Below are positions 24,895-37,340 of a stretch of 64,000 nucleotides of DNA, in pieces. Position 1 is the stretch's first letter, and each line of letters opens with the position of its first letter. A program made the position numbers and the translations under genes. The stretch covers positions 19,650,501-19,714,500 of the forward strand of contig JAKSXM010000272.1 of NCBI GenBank assembly GCA_022575985.1, in the 5' to 3' direction. The notes under the pieces are model-generated. The model did not search any database. It saw only the letters and a program-made list of their open reading frames with translations, and was not told the DNA's origin. Origin of the DNA: Anagrus nilaparvatae. Its lineage: Eukaryota; Arthropoda; Insecta; Hymenoptera; Mymaridae.

Positions 24895-25190
24895 TGTGAA
24901 GACTCTAATCCCAAATTGTTCCCTAGTCCCTAAGTCATGATTATTCTAATTCCTTAAATCTTAATTATTCTTAATTCCCATTTGACCCCCCCCCCCCCTC
25001 CAAATCGGATACTTTTCACCCCACCCCTCCTTTATTTTCAGATCCCTAGTGCATATCTCCCTATGAACATGTTCCATGTTAAAAGCCAAAAAAAATAAGA
25101 CATTTTATACTACTGTAATTTTTATTATTGAATAAGGTCTGACCAATTTGTCTGTTACTACTGAAAACTAGATATCTCCGTTTCACATTC
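24895..25190 (-). repeat. Inverted copy of the 30.64-30.96 kb repeat
   Basis: The segment from the CCCTAAGTC-type minisatellite units through CATGTTCCATGTTAAAAG to GGTCTGACCAATTTGTCTGT is the reverse complement of sequence at about 30.64-30.96 kb and 42.31-42.80 kb. It shows that this block, with its attached minisatellite, moves or duplicates as a unit. Confidence 0.6.
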
Positions 25191-25542
25191 TTTTGAGACT
25201 CCCTCTATTTTTTATGTTTAAATTTTATTTCAATCGTATTTGTCAATTATTTTTAACTAATATTAAGTATCACAAAAAAAATGATAGTTAATTTTTTATA
25301 GGATCCTAGCAGCCGTAAACCTTGAATTTATAAAAATCTTATATTTATGAAAAAATAGCTTTTTCATTATAAGTTTAAACAATAATTTTTTTCAATCTAC
25401 TTATCAGAATTTAAAGATCCTTAAATTTAACTAGTTTAACATCGAGAATTTATTTTTATACAATGACCATTTATGAAGAAAAATTTTTGTAAAATTTATT
25501 AATTTATATTAAAAAAAAAAAATTATTTTTTATTTACTGTCA

Positions 25543-25795
25543 AATCGTATTAGAAAAAATTGACTTACTGCTGATGCATTAGTATGAACTAACTTCATTA
25601 TATGTTCAGAATTTTAAAAATAGTAACTAATTTTTAATTTTTGTAAAAATTAATAATAAAAATTTGTAATTTTGTTTTATTCTGCACTTATTCAAGTATT
25701 TTAAATAGATCTTTTCTGCTTAAGAGTTTGATGAATTATGCAGTGTAAGCTTTGAAATATCAGTAATAAACTATAAGAATAGAGATATTATATAG
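25543..25795. repeat. Outer piece of the segmental duplication, copy A
   Basis: About 250 bp closely matching 38118-38368 in the same orientation (for example GACTTACTGCTGATGCATTA and GAATTATGCAGTGTAAGCTT in both). The offset is 12.6 kb, similar to the 11.7 kb offset of the main duplication, so it is probably part of the same event with different sequence lost or inserted between. Confidence 0.75.
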
Positions 25796-26517
25796 CATAA
25801 AGTTATATCATAATTTAGAGCATAATATTGAAAAAAGTAAAGTTATAAATTATATTTTTGAAATACCTACTTTTTTACTTACTTTTTTTAAATGTCTTTA
25901 AAAAAACTACCATTATAAATTAAAAGTGCATCAAAAAATTATTTTACATGATTTATTAATGTATATGAGCAAATCCAATAAATTTACTACTGAATTTAAG
26001 GCTATTGATTGTTACGAACACATTTCAATACTTGAGAAAAAGGCAATTTAGTTTATTTTCTAAAATATAAAAGAAAAATAATGAAACTCGAAAAAAAATA
26101 TTATTGAAAAAAAAATTATGAGTGATTTAATGGTCTTTTTTCAAATGGGTCTTCGAAAATTTTAACAGATTAAATACGCTTAAATTTTGGCGTTATGAAG
26201 CAGTAAAAAAATTATTGGTAATTGTTTAAATAATTTATAATTTAATTTAAATAATTTAGATTTAAAACCAACTAAGATGTAAAAATTTTTCATTTGTTGA
26301 ATAAATTATAGACATAATTTTAATAAATCGCTATAAAAATTTTAAAATCTAAATATAATGGAATTTCTCATATAAATCTTTAACTATAAAATTATAGTAC
26401 CTAACTTTTTTTAACATGTAATTCATATATGAAAAATTATAGGCCAACTAAGGCCAACTAGCAAAGAGAGACCTCTACCTTTGGAATAAACCAAATTACA
26501 TTATAATTATAGTTATA

Positions 26518-26784
26518 CACTGTAAAAAGTAACTTCCTTAGATTAACAAAAAAAAATTGAATTTTTTCGAAAAATTAGTAAATTTTCAAAAAAATTTGTA
26601 AATTATCAATTTTTCTTGCGGATTTCACAAAAAAAAATCAAGAATACTCGAATTTTTTGTTAATATACTAAATTTAGTAAATTTACGATTTTTTTCGAAT
26701 ATTAACAAATTTTTTCAAACTTTACTAATTTTTCGAAAATCTTCTAATTTTTTTGTTAATACAAGGAAGTTACTTTTTACAGTG
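26518..26784. mobile_element. 267-bp TA-flanked MITE
   Basis: Begins CACTGTAAAAAGTAACTTCC after TA (26516-26517) and ends with the inverted copy before TA (26785-26786). The interior is built of short TTCGAAAAATTAGTAAA-like inverted units and is nearly self-complementary. It has no ORF. A TA target duplication fits the Tc1/mariner group among others. Confidence 0.75.
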
Positions 26785-28827
26785 TAGATGACTCAAAAGA
26801 TGACTTTAATATGTTGAAAAAAAACTCCTGATACTCGCCGATTATTCCAATGGGTCTTCGAGGCTTAGAAACACAGGTTATTAAATAGGATTTTTGGTAA
26901 TTTTCAATATAACGCTACAACCTCGCAAGAGAAACAAAATACTTCCGGTTGGTCACAAGTTATTGGAGAAAACGTCATCTTTGAGTCCCGTAAACCACTA
27001 TTTCTTATCGATAATTCTCTTATCGCTATATCCAACTAACCGAATAGTCATTTTTGGCCTATTTTTAGACCAATTTTTAAATTGCTAAAAAAATTAAACT
27101 TCATGATGAAAATCAGTCTTAATATAGGTCTCAGAAATGTTGGTCAAAATTTTCTACTTATCCATTTTCATTTGTTTGCCAAATATGATAACTTAGAATC
27201 AGGTTCCCAATTTAAAATTGATTTTAAAATGGATTTTTAAAAAAAGTCTATTTTTATCATTATCTTTAAAATTTATTTTAGAGATTTCTCGCGCATTTGC
27301 AGTTAAATTAAATTTTTTAGGAGCAAATTGAATCCTTAAAGGAAATTTTCCATTCTAATCCAACAAGAAAAGTTTGTTTATCCTGTATAACGAGCATTTT
27401 ACAATAAAATAGAAGAAAATTTGCATTCTTTTTTTTGCCGCAAAAATTGAGAAACAGTCCTAAAAACCTAAAAATTTTTGCTGAAACTAACTTTCAAATA
27501 TATTTTTGAAAAAATCGACTCTTGAGTCCAACTTATAACCAACTGGCTTAGAATCTCCCATGTACTCGAATAAAAACTTTCTTTTTTAACATATTAAAGT
27601 CTTTAAGGTAACTAGAATATTTCGTTTTTTTTTTCTTTTTTAAGTTATAACGTCAACTTTAATTTGACAAGATAATTTAATGCAGATATTTGATTTCTTT
27701 ATTATTATATTATAATACGGTATATAATAATGTAATAATAAGTTAAAAAGAAAGCTCATTTAAATTAGACATGCCTCAAAAACTTTATTTTTTTTTTCTT
27801 ATAATGATTCTTAAACTCGCGATGTAATAAATTATTTTTTCTTTTTTTAGATTTTATTTGTTATAAAAGATATTTGAGTGAATTATTTTTTTAGTTGTAT
27901 GTGTAAAACATGATGTGAATTAAAATTAATTTTTCTAGTGATTATTAATTAACTTACCTTTGATGTTTCAGTACCCAAACAGAATAATATCTGGAAATTC
28001 ATTACGCCAAAGCTAATAAACGTTCCAATCATTATACCATGTTTTCTAATTATTTAGGGCAATTTTAATTATAATTTAATTTTAATTAAAATTTTAATGC
28101 ATAATTCCATTAAGCATTCTATTTTATAGGCTTATATTTACTCAATTAGAATTATATTTTCATTCTATAAGCAGATAAATATTTAAAAAATAATTTTTTA
28201 TGACCAAAAGAGTCATGTGCATGACTTTTTTTCGTCAGTAGAAAATTCTAGTGCTATTTTTACTTTGTTAAATTTCCATTTTGCAATGATAAAATAAAAA
28301 CATGTACCTTTAACTAATGTAAGCCTTAATTGCAGGAAGTTAATTTACCTATCTGATAATTAACATGATTTTATTATTTTTCAAATTCATTTATTATGGA
28401 ATATTTTATTTATTTTATTTTATATGGGCAATGTTGATCAGCATCAGTGCCAAATTAAAAAGAAAAATAAAATTTTATTTATAGGTAAAGCAAGATCATA
28501 TTGTTTTTTGCTGAAATACAATAATACAATAATATAATTATAAAAAACAAGTGTGCAATTTATTTTATTTTAAAAAAATAGAGATCTGACAAAACGTTTA
28601 ACAATATTTTTTTATGTTAGATACAAAAAATTATAAAATCACGATATAAATATTTACAATATAAAAATTCAACAAAACACCTTAAAAAATATTTTTTATA
28701 TTGCCACTTGATTTTAAAAACTTAGCAAAAAGAATATGGATTAAGAGTTAATTTTTAAAAAATTTAGCTTCATTATGACCAAAATTATTATTAATTTTTT
28801 TGTTCTTGTTGAAAAAAGTATTTTCCA

Positions 28828-29115
28828 TTATATGAAAAATTTTCTTGCTTTCTTAATGTATTTGCTTCTTTGCTCTTTACTCATTTCTCTCCAACATTTT
28901 CCAGCCATTTTAGCAACTTTACTTTCAGAAGCTTGTGGATTGGCACGTAACATTTTTAAGTAAAATAATATAAAACCATTAACGTATGGTTTTACACACT
29001 TCTTTTTTGTTTCAGCTTTTTTATATTTACATTTGGATTTTTTAAAATTAACAATGCACGGTTTTTCCTCCGATATTACACACTTATTTTCTGAATCAGC
29101 TTTTTTACATTTCAT
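28828..29115 (-). CDS. Small Lys/Cys-rich HMG-box protein, protamine-like, copy A
   Basis: Intronless 95-residue ORF. Residues about 1-45 are rich in Lys and Cys (KCKK, ENKCV, KPCIV, KSKCKYKK, TKKKCVKPY). Residues about 44-93 fit an HMG box: VNGFILFYLKMLRANPQ, VAKMAGKCWREMSKEQ and KYIKKARK, with the expected aromatic, Trp and Tyr positions. A single HMG box beside a basic Cys-containing tail is the layout of insect sperm chromatin proteins (protamine-like Mst35B, Mst77F and Prtl99C types), so a role in spermatid chromatin is plausible but inferred. It lies alone in a gene desert inside a tandem duplication. A TTTATAG element about 70 bp upstream of the ATG may be the core promoter. Another HMG-box chromatin role is possible. 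Confidence 0.7.
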   Translation of the reverse strand: MKCKKADSENKCVISEEKPCIVNFKKSKCKYKKAETKKKCVKPYVNGFILFYLKMLRANPQASESKVAKMAGKCWREMSKEQRSKYIKKARKFFI

Positions 29116-30639
29116 TTTGGATTTTGTAAAATGAAATAAAATCTTGAATCAATTGATAATTTTCTGAACTTCTTTAAATCTATAAAAACTGAAAAAAAAA
29201 AAAAAAAAAATAATTTAATAATTTCTCAAAGTAAGTTAATAGGGCAATATATGCCTGCAAAGTGGGCGGAGCTAAAAATATTGTTCTATAACATTGCTGA
29301 TAGGCTTACGTATATTGATAATGTAAACAAAAAATAATTAAATTACAAAAATAGAGTTAATTAAAAAAAGTGAATAGGGTGGACCAAAAAGACATTGCAG
29401 CAATATATTGCCATATTAAACTTAAAAAATTTTTTTTTTTTAACTTACAATTTTGTTTTATGATTTTTTTGAATTATTAGTTAGATGACAATTATTTGGT
29501 TGCCGATGAAAATATTATTAACTTGAAATTTTAAATAAATCTTTCGAACAGTCTCCTTTTATTCTTCCTAAACCAATAAAAATATAATAATCTTATTAAA
29601 TTGAAATATTGAAAATAGTGAAGGCGACAGGAATGTTAGATGGATCCAAAAATTTTAAATGGAGTAAAATCGATTTATACTTCACTGAATCTTACGTATT
29701 TTTGGTCACTAAAAAAGAATTTTAAGGTTTTATCCATTTTCAGATGGCCGGTTTATTAATTTTTTAAATAATAAACGATATTTTTAACAAAAAATTACGG
29801 GATTAACTTACAGCTGAAAAAATGGCGTCCACGCAGTACTCTTAAAATGTAAAAATTTTAAATGATAGACTGAATAAGCTAAAAATTCCAGGTTTCTAAC
29901 CTCGATATCGGTATTCAAAGTAAGTTCAAGTATTTTAAAGATAATTTACAGTTTTTGGAGGCGCTGATCACGATTGGGAAATGAGATTTCTCTTTCACCA
30001 AAGAGAGCTCGTAAATCCTTGTTCAATTGCTCTAATTAGTTTAAACTTTAAACTACCAATTTTGAGTTTAAAAAACTCAGTAATCCACCAGTTTGAGTCC
30101 TGATCCATTTTGACAGGTTTTGATTTTCAAAATTCTGATTTGAGAATCGTGATCAACGATCCTTTGCTATAGGCGAGTACTCCATTAGAACCCTGTTTGC
30201 CAACTGGGCTTATACGCAACATAATTTATTTGATCAAAGGCATAGGGAATTCCGCAAACTTTAAACCTAACATAACTGAATTTGAAAAAAAGCGGTAACT
30301 TACTGAACACTCAAGGGGTCAGTGCCGGATACAAGGGGGAGGGTCAAAAGGGTCAATCGACGCCCCTCAGCGGTCAGTTTCACTTTTTTTAGCTAATTTT
30401 TATAATCAATCAATCAATCAAACATAATTATCGAAAAGCACCAGTTTGACCCCCCAAAAAAAAAAAAAATTTTAAGGGCCTAGTTAGCACATTTTTTGTA
30501 ATTTGATTCCAAATGATCTCCCCCTCAAAATATTCGCCACTGAGGGGAGAAGGCTATGAAAATGCTAAGTTTTATCATTGAACATGTTTATAAGCAGACG
30601 GGGGGTACTTCAAGCATGTCATTTGGGGGGGGGATCAAA
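29116..30639. other. Non-coding part of duplication copy A
   Basis: Upstream flank of the HMG-box ORF, closely conserved in copy B. A GC-richer patch GCCTGCAAAGTGGGCGGAGC (29252) is retained in both copies, about 140 bp upstream of the ORF, and is a candidate promoter element. No other feature is seen before the minisatellite at 30.64 kb. Confidence 0.4.
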
Positions 30640-30800
30640 TGCACTTAGAATAATTTAAATTTAGAGACTTAGAATATTTTAGGGGCTTAGAACAATCTGG
30701 GTTTAGGGACTTAAAATAATAAGGGTTTAAAGACTTAGAATAATCCGACCTTAGAATATTTTCGATTTGAAGACTTAAAATAATTTCGATTTAGGGACTC
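30640..30800. repeat. AT-rich minisatellite
   Basis: Imperfect tandem units of about 24-27 bp, of the form TTTAGGGACTTAGAATAATT with a variable CGAT or GGGT end. The same units recur at 31.80-31.90, 42.31-42.67, 42.89-43.01 and 45.65-45.86 kb, and inverted at 24.90, 34.84 and 46.02 kb. Confidence 0.7.
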
Positions 30801-30961
30801 ATAACAGAAACAGAGATAACTAGTTTTCAGTAGTAGCAGACAAATTAGTCAGACCTTATTCAATAATAAATATAAATTTCAGTAGTATGTAATGTTTAAT
30901 CTTTTTTTGACTTTTAACATGGAATATGTTTATAGGGAGGAGTAATCTAGAAATCTGAATA

Positions 30962-31703
30962 CAGCAGAATTCCAATTATCCGGCATTCAATAAACCGGAA
31001 CATTTGATAATCCGGCACTTTTTTGGATCAAGCTCATATGTATTTTTTTTAAATTTTCTTTTTATTTTTTTAATTATAGAAAAAAAAATTTTTTTATAAA
31101 AATATATATCCGTTAAGTAAATAGAAAAAAATAAAATGACATAAATTAGAAACCATTGGTAGCCTTCAAGGTCTCTTTGTAACTCAATTATATTTAATAT
31201 GTAGTGTTAATTAATATTTTATGTGATTTTTTTTCTAAACATGTGTCATAGTTGCTTCAATCTTTACTTTTTAAAAAAGCAATTAAAATTTTTTTATTGA
31301 ACTTCTTAGTATACGAATGAGAGAAATTCGACCTGCCGCAGAGGATTTTTGATATTTTTAGTGTTTCCTGTTATTGATATAAAAAAATTTTTAATGTTTA
31401 TTAGCCTATCAAAATTAACAGCTTCGATCACCCTACGTTTTTTGACCTCTTAGAAGGAGAAATTTTTTTTATAATAGTATTAGAAAAAATTTTTCGAAAC
31501 TTATGTTAGAATTTAAAATTATTTCTTTAGTTTAAATTATTAGTTTTTTAAAACCTGAATCAACAGTTTACGTAGAGTTTGTAACAATATAGTGATTATA
31601 TATTAAGTATAATGTGAGTTTTATGAACATTTGATAATCCGGCATTTTTGATTATCCGGCAACTCCCATGTCCCGACGATTCCGGATAATTGGAATTCTG
31701 CTG
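30962..31703. mobile_element. 742-bp pogo/Tigger-like MITE, absent from copy B
   Basis: Begins CAGCAGAATTCCAATTATCC and ends with the inverted copy, with TA duplicated at both ends (30960-30961 and 31704-31705). Inner repeats of GATAATCCGGCA are present at both ends. The duplicated locus (near 42,808) lacks the element and reads straight through AATCTGAAAATTAGGAG, so the insertion came after the duplication. TIR sequence and TA target fit the pogo/Tigger group of Tc1/mariner elements. No transposase is encoded. Confidence 0.85.
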
Positions 31704-32553
31704 TATTAGGAGGGGGTATCAAAGTGCCCGATTCCAGGGGAAGTAAATGCGTCCGTTTAAAAAAAGGGGGGGGGGTCAAATTGGAGTAAAATAATTTAAA
31801 TTTAGGGACTTAGAATAATTTTAATAAAAGGACTTGAATGATTCGAGTTTAGGGACTTAGAATAATCCTTGCTTAGGGACTTAGAATAATTTCGATAAAA
31901 GAGTATAGAATTATAGGGATTTTAGGAGCTAAAAATTATTATTTTTTTGCTTAAAATTATAAAGGCTTCAACATTCAAAATATAAATTTTCAGATAGGGT
32001 TTTGTTATTGAAAGTTTTGAAAAAAATGACTAAATTTTTAAGAAAACATTATTTATTTAGTAGAATTGAAAGAACTAAATTTTTGGAAAAAAATTTTCCA
32101 AGGTAGCGGAGTTACAGCTGTTAAAAGTCGGAAATTGGCGAGACAGATAACTCCAAATCTACCTGAAAATTTTTTTGCTAAATTATAAAAATATTTTGTA
32201 TTATATGGACCTATGTGTTTTAAAATATTTTAGGTTTATGGCACCTTTTGGCCTACATTACCTAAAGTCTGAAAAAATGGTCAATTTTACATAAAACGTT
32301 CTCAATTTTGCAAAATAGATTTAAAACATTTTTTTTATTAGGTTCATAGATCAGATAAACATGATACATTTTTTTTCAACTTATATTGGACGCTCCAGAT
32401 GCCCCGCGGATTTCATGAGACAGCGACTTTTGTAACTCCGCCATCTTGAATAATTTTTTCCCCAAGATTTTGTATTTTTAATTTGAATAAGTTATATAAT
32501 AATTTTGTTCTGAAATTTCATTCATTAATTTCAACTCCTTCATAAAAAAAACC

Positions 32554-33103
32554 GGTGCTTCTTCGCCCCCCCCCCCCCCCACCAAATCACATTTTTTTCA
32601 CTAGGAAATTCTTCAAAACGACTAAATTAGTTTTAAAAAAAATGTTTTTAGGTGGGAAAAACACTTTTAATTAAAAAAAAATTTTTTTTTTTTAAATAAT
32701 AATAAGGTTAATCATAATACAATTATTTTTTATTCAATGGATAAAATGATTGTATGTCCTCCAATATTTGCAAAAGTAGATCAGAATTTTTATATTTTTG
32801 TCGCCACAAATAAAATATTTGTTATTGTTTGTAAAAGTTTATTTATTTATTCTTGGAAATTTCATTTAAATATTTTAAATAACGTGTTTTGTTTATTAAA
32901 ACTGGCACCTATCCCTAGAATAAGCAAAATTCTTAAATTTTTTTACAAATTACAAATTTTCAAAATTATTAAACATTTTTTTACTTTAATTTTTTTTTTG
33001 CATTTTTCCCACCCAAAACTTATTGTTAACTTCATTTTAAGTGTTTTTATGCAATTTCCAGCAAAAATTTTAGCGATTTTGTGGGGGGGGGCGAAGAAGA
33101 TCC
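32554..33103. mobile_element. 550-bp TIR element with 8-bp target duplication, absent from copy B
   Basis: Left end GGTGCTTCTTCGCCCC and right end (inverted) GGATCTTCTTCGCCCC, each running into a long C/G homopolymer. AAAAAACC is duplicated on both sides (32546-32553 and 33104-33111). The copy B site (near 43,887) shows a single AAAAAACC and no element. An 8-bp duplication fits hAT, P or Merlin-type elements; the family is not settled. The 130-residue open frame inside is hydrophobic and AT-driven and is not taken as a gene. Confidence 0.82.
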
Positions 33104-34384
33104 AAAAAACCCTATCTGAAGAAACATAGTATTTCATAGCCTTCACACCTTAATTAAACAAGCACTGATGAAATAACCCGAAGAGTACTTTTCTATATAC
33201 AGATTGACTTAGGTGGAAAAAACAGCATTTTACGTATCAAACTTATTTTTGTCTTAGATTTTCTCTTTTTTCTAAAAAAAATTACGCGTACCAAAAGCAC
33301 TTAAAAAAAAAATTTAATGATTTTCTTTTTTTAGAATTTTAAAACTATTATAAAATTCGCTGGCCTTAAGTAGGCCCCGTGGTATTTTCGCTTGGGGCTC
33401 CGTAAACCTTTAGAGCCGTTTGACTTTAATTAGCTAAATTTTTTAATGGATGAAAACTTCAAAATCGTTTTTATTGACCAAAGATATGATCCTATGAAAG
33501 ACATGCTTTTAATAAATATTAATTGCTTAATCAAAAACAATCGAAAAAATTTTATTAAACAATTTAACAAGTACTACTGAAAACAACCGCCTACTTAGCG
33601 ATTTTTTATTATTTATAAAAATATCAAAAACTTGAATTGTTAGATATTATTTAAATTAAAATAAAAGGGTACCTCAATACAGGATTTTTCTCCTTCAAAT
33701 GATCATAAAAAAGCAAGTAAAGCAAGCCCAAATCAGGCCTTATGAAGAATGTAAAAAAAATATTATTTTTACATTTTAAAAATCAAAGGCTTCAGAAAAT
33801 TATAAATTTTTACAAAGCTTCTTATAAAATTTGCGCTATGATTAACTCACATATTTGAATAAAATTAATCTTTGTTTACATAACAGAAAAAGAAAGAATA
33901 AATAACTTTGAACTTCAAACACAAATACAATTAAATGAATATTGCTGAAGCAATTATAACTCACCTATTTGTTTTTGCATGTGAAAAAAGCCAAGATCAA
34001 TGAAAGAATTTTAATCCAAAAACCAGTAGACGTAAATAAAACAAGATTTCTTGAAAAAGAGCAAAAAGATTGATGTAATAAGCCCTTATAGCTGATAGGA
34101 TTCGTATCACTGTTTTGAAACCAAACTGATGCTACTTACAAAATAATTTTAAATTTTGTGGTTTTTTTTTTATAAAATGTTAATTATTAAAAAACAAAAA
34201 CAAAATACGCTGCGTCTAAAATATGAAATAAGGGTACGCCGTAAATAATGAAGAAAAATGTTTTTAAACAATCAACAGCTATTGTTTTCAATTTTCTAAC
34301 TATAAATTAACAGAATATTATAACTTTACGCTGAATTACTTTAGCTATAAATATAATAAAGTACACGAGATGCACATGTTAGTG

Positions 34385-34393
34385 TATAAATAG
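34385..34393 (+). promoter_or_regulatory. Consensus TATA box in gene desert, copy A
   Basis: TATAAATAG followed by AGGGCGCC, a GC-richer patch, and AACTCAACCTGATTGG about 25 bp downstream. The block is retained in copy B at 45133. It looks like a core promoter, but no ORF follows it on the + strand. Confidence 0.35.
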
Positions 34394-35476
34394 AGGGCGC
34401 CTATTAGGCAACTCAACCTGATTGGTTCCACCTTTTTTCAAAATTTAATTTTGTATTTTTTGAGATCAATTTTTATTTATCATGGAATTCTTAAAAAAGC
34501 ATTAGTATCTTCAAGCAAGAATTAAATAAAAATTAATTTTTTTTTTTTTGGTATCACTTAATCTGGACGTACTCTGTGCATAAATAAACGGGCAGTATAA
34601 AAAAAAAATTTAAACATCTTTTTTTTTGTATCAAAAATTTATAAAAAAATATGATTTTTTTCTTTTTTGAAGGTATTACCCGAGTGCAGTATTGTAAGAA
34701 TTGTAAATAAATTTGACCTTTTTTCGAGTATAAATTTTTAGATTTTATTCATTAAATCATTGACGTTTCCATCCCTAATTTGGGATCCTTTTCAAAATAA
34801 TTTTTACATATTTACATACGTCCTAGTATTCAAACTATTCTGAATCCCTAATCCCGTATTATTTTAAGTCCCTAAATCGAAATTATTTCAAGTCCCATTT
34901 GACCCATCGCACTTAAATTGGACACTTTTGATCTTCCCTCTGATTATCCCAGGTTACCTCTCTTTATAAGCATGTTAACTGTTTATAATTTTTTTTTTAA
35001 ACTACCCCTGTTTATGAACAAAATTTACAACCGGCTTGTGTAACTACACAAAGAACGAGCATGGAACATGTTCACTTATAATACTGATAATAAAGTATCT
35101 ATTGTGTCCATAATATCAATATTTATATCCAAATATTTATACTTAAATTTTTTCATGCTGCTTTCATCAAACTCAATAAAATTAATTAAATTTTCAAATT
35201 ATTGTTTTTTAAATAATATGAATTTATTTTTTATTCATTTTTACAATAAATTGTTTAAAAATTCTGCACCAAAGGTCCCTAAATCGAAAATATTCTAAGT
35301 CCATTTCACCCACCTTCACCCACCCAAAAATAATATAACAATTAATATAACCCTACAAAGTAAGTTGGGAAAAATAAAAATTATTCTTCACGACCAAAAG
35401 AAACTATAATTCTTTCTCTCTATTTTGAGACATTGAGACATAAAGTCCAATCCTAGTACGACTGTTTTAACCCATT

Positions 35477-35831
35477 AACGCCCAACCGACAATTCCTGGA
35501 CACTCGCATATTTTTATATGAAAAATTTGAAATTTTGGGTCAAAAATGATACCTAGTAGGTATTTAGGGCTGCTCTTTCCGAATCTGAAGTCCGTTTTCA
35601 CGTACCACCCCTCGGGGGTGCCATATTAACCCCCAAAGTGGGGTAAGTTTTAAATGAATTTTTGAACTTTCTTTATAATAATGATAAAAAAATAACAAAA
35701 ATAAAATAAAAAAATTTTGGTTCCTCATAGAGGAACCTTTGTGATAGATGAAATTTTGATTTTTGATTTTTTGGCATATAAGCACGTTTTGGGACCTCAG
35801 GAAGCTAAAAAACCGGTTTTTAAAAAAAGTC

Positions 35832-35835
<4 letters not shown>
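35477..35835. other. Spacer between duplication copies: hairpin-rich start
   Basis: Contains CACCCC-TCG-GGGGTG and a CCCCAAAGTGGGG palindrome (35.60-35.64 kb) and a perfect hairpin GGTTCCTC-ATA-GAGGAACC (35719-35737). Related GGAACC/GGTTCC ends recur near 37.41, 39.05 and 46.89 kb, so this may be one end of an element. The open frames here are repeats, not genes. Confidence 0.45.

Positions 35836-35866
<31 letters not shown>
35836..35866. repeat. (TG)n microsatellite
   Basis: About 15 TG dinucleotides, followed by TATG repeats, directly before the 467-bp tandem array. Confidence 0.95.
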
Positions 35867-35875
<9 letters not shown>

Positions 35876-35879
35876 ACCG

Positions 35880-37340
35880 GTGAAATTTCACAACCATTAT
35901 GAAATTAAGACCTAATTTTTTTTTCAAAAATTTTTTTATCAAAAAATCTCAAACTACTTTTTTTTTTTTTTAATTTGGATGTAATACCTCATTTATTTCC
36001 ACGAAAGTACCTATATTTGAAAGTACGATTTTTACTCGATATCTCGAATCTGATAACTAATTTTTTGAAAATTTTTTTCTCAAAATTTTTTTCACAAAAA
36101 AATACAAAAAACACTAATTTTTTTTTTCTTTTTGGACGTAGTACCTAATTTATTTCTTTGAGATTACTAGTTTTAGAACTATGGTTTATAGCATTTCTTT
36201 GGACCTGATACCTAATTTTTTCAAAATTTTTTTCTCAAAATTTTTGTTGCCAAAAAATACAAAAAATGCCAAAATTTTTTTTATTTTAGGACGTAATACT
36301 TAGTTTTTTTCTATGAAAGTACTAATATTTGAAAATTTTGCAATCGGTGGTATTTCACAACCATTATGAAATTAAGACCTAATTTTTTTTTCAAAAATTT
36401 TTTTATCAAAAAATCTCAAACTACTTTTTTTTTTTTTTAATTTGGATGTAATACCTCATTTATTTCCACGAAAGTACCTATATTTGAAAGTACGATTTTT
36501 ACTCGATATCTCGAATCTGATAACTAATTTTTTGAAAATTTTTTTCTCAAAATTTTTTTCACAAAAAAATACAAAAAACACTAATTTTTTTTTTCTTTTT
36601 GGACGTAGTACCTAATTTATTTCTTTGAGATTACTAGTTTTAGAACTATGGTTTATAGCATTTTTTTGGACCTGATACCTAATTTTTTCAAAATTTTTTT
36701 CTCAAAATTTTTGTTGCCAAAAAATACAAAAAATGCCAAAATTTTTTTTATTTTAGGACGTAATACTTAGTTTTTTTCTATGAAAGTACTAATATTTGAA
36801 AATTTTGCAATCGGTGGTATTTAACAACCATTATGGAATTAAGATCTAATTTTTTTTTCAAAAATTTTTTTATCAAAAAATCTCAAACTACTTTTTTTTT
36901 TTTTTAATTTGGATGTAATACCTCATTTATTTCCACGAAAGTACCTATATTTGAAAGTACGATTTTTACTCGATATCTCGAATCTGATAACTAATTTTTT
37001 GAAAATTTTTTTCCCATAATTTTTTTCACCAAAAAATACAAAAAAAACTTAATTTGATTTTATTTTTGGATGTAGTACCTAATTGATTTCTATGAGAGTA
37101 CTAGTTTTAGAAAGCTTATTTATAGTAATTTTTTGGATCTGATACCGAATTTTTTCAAAATTTTTTTCTCAATATTAATAAAACAAAAAAATTAAAAAAT
37201 CTGTAATATTGTTTTTTTTTTTTAAGTGTAATACCTAGTTTATTGAAATTTTTTTCTAAAAATTTGTTAAATAAAAAACATTAAATCACAGCAACATTTT
37301 TTTTCTTATAAAATACGGTATTTAACTTTTTTTTATGAAT
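35880..37340. repeat. 467-bp tandem repeat, about 2.6 good units then decaying
   Basis: The phrase CAACCATTAT starts at 35891, 36358 and 36825, exactly 467 bp apart each time. Units 1 and 2 are nearly identical, and unit 3 degenerates after about 37,000. Each unit contains four sub-repeats of the type ACGTAGTACCTAATTTATTT with a following T-rich run, so the unit itself arose from a shorter repeat of about 115-120 bp. Fragments recur inverted at 39.36-39.42 kb and direct at 47.44-47.53 kb. Confidence 0.9.

Larger units (their letters stand above)
21771..25542. other. Gene-poor AT-rich region
   Basis: No gene is supported here; short open frames are low-complexity and lack recognisable motifs. 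It contains a repeat carrying a GAAACG hairpin (about 23.94-24.06 kb), a weak copy of the dispersed GC-richer repeat (about 24.19-24.33 kb), a C-run microsatellite near 24986, and an inverted copy (about 24.90-25.19 kb) of sequence found at 30.64-30.96 kb. Confidence 0.5.
27849..35476. repeat. Segmental duplication, copy A
   Basis: Matches 39533-46299 in the same orientation with small differences throughout. The offset falls from about 11,684 to 10,823 bp because copy A holds two extra mobile insertions (742 and 550 bp) and copy B holds one of 163 bp plus extra minisatellite units. Apart from the HMG-box ORF, no coding sequence is recognised. A hairpin AAGAGTCATGTGCATGACTT (28208) is kept in both copies. 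Confidence 0.9.

Noticed and set aside
28775..28963. 62-residue + strand ORF, identical at 40442-40630
   Set aside because: It is the antisense shadow of the HMG-box ORF; its conservation follows from the duplication.
32737..33129. 130-residue open frame on the + strand
   Set aside because: It lies inside the 550-bp TIR element, runs past its right end, is hydrophobic from AT-rich codons and matches no family.
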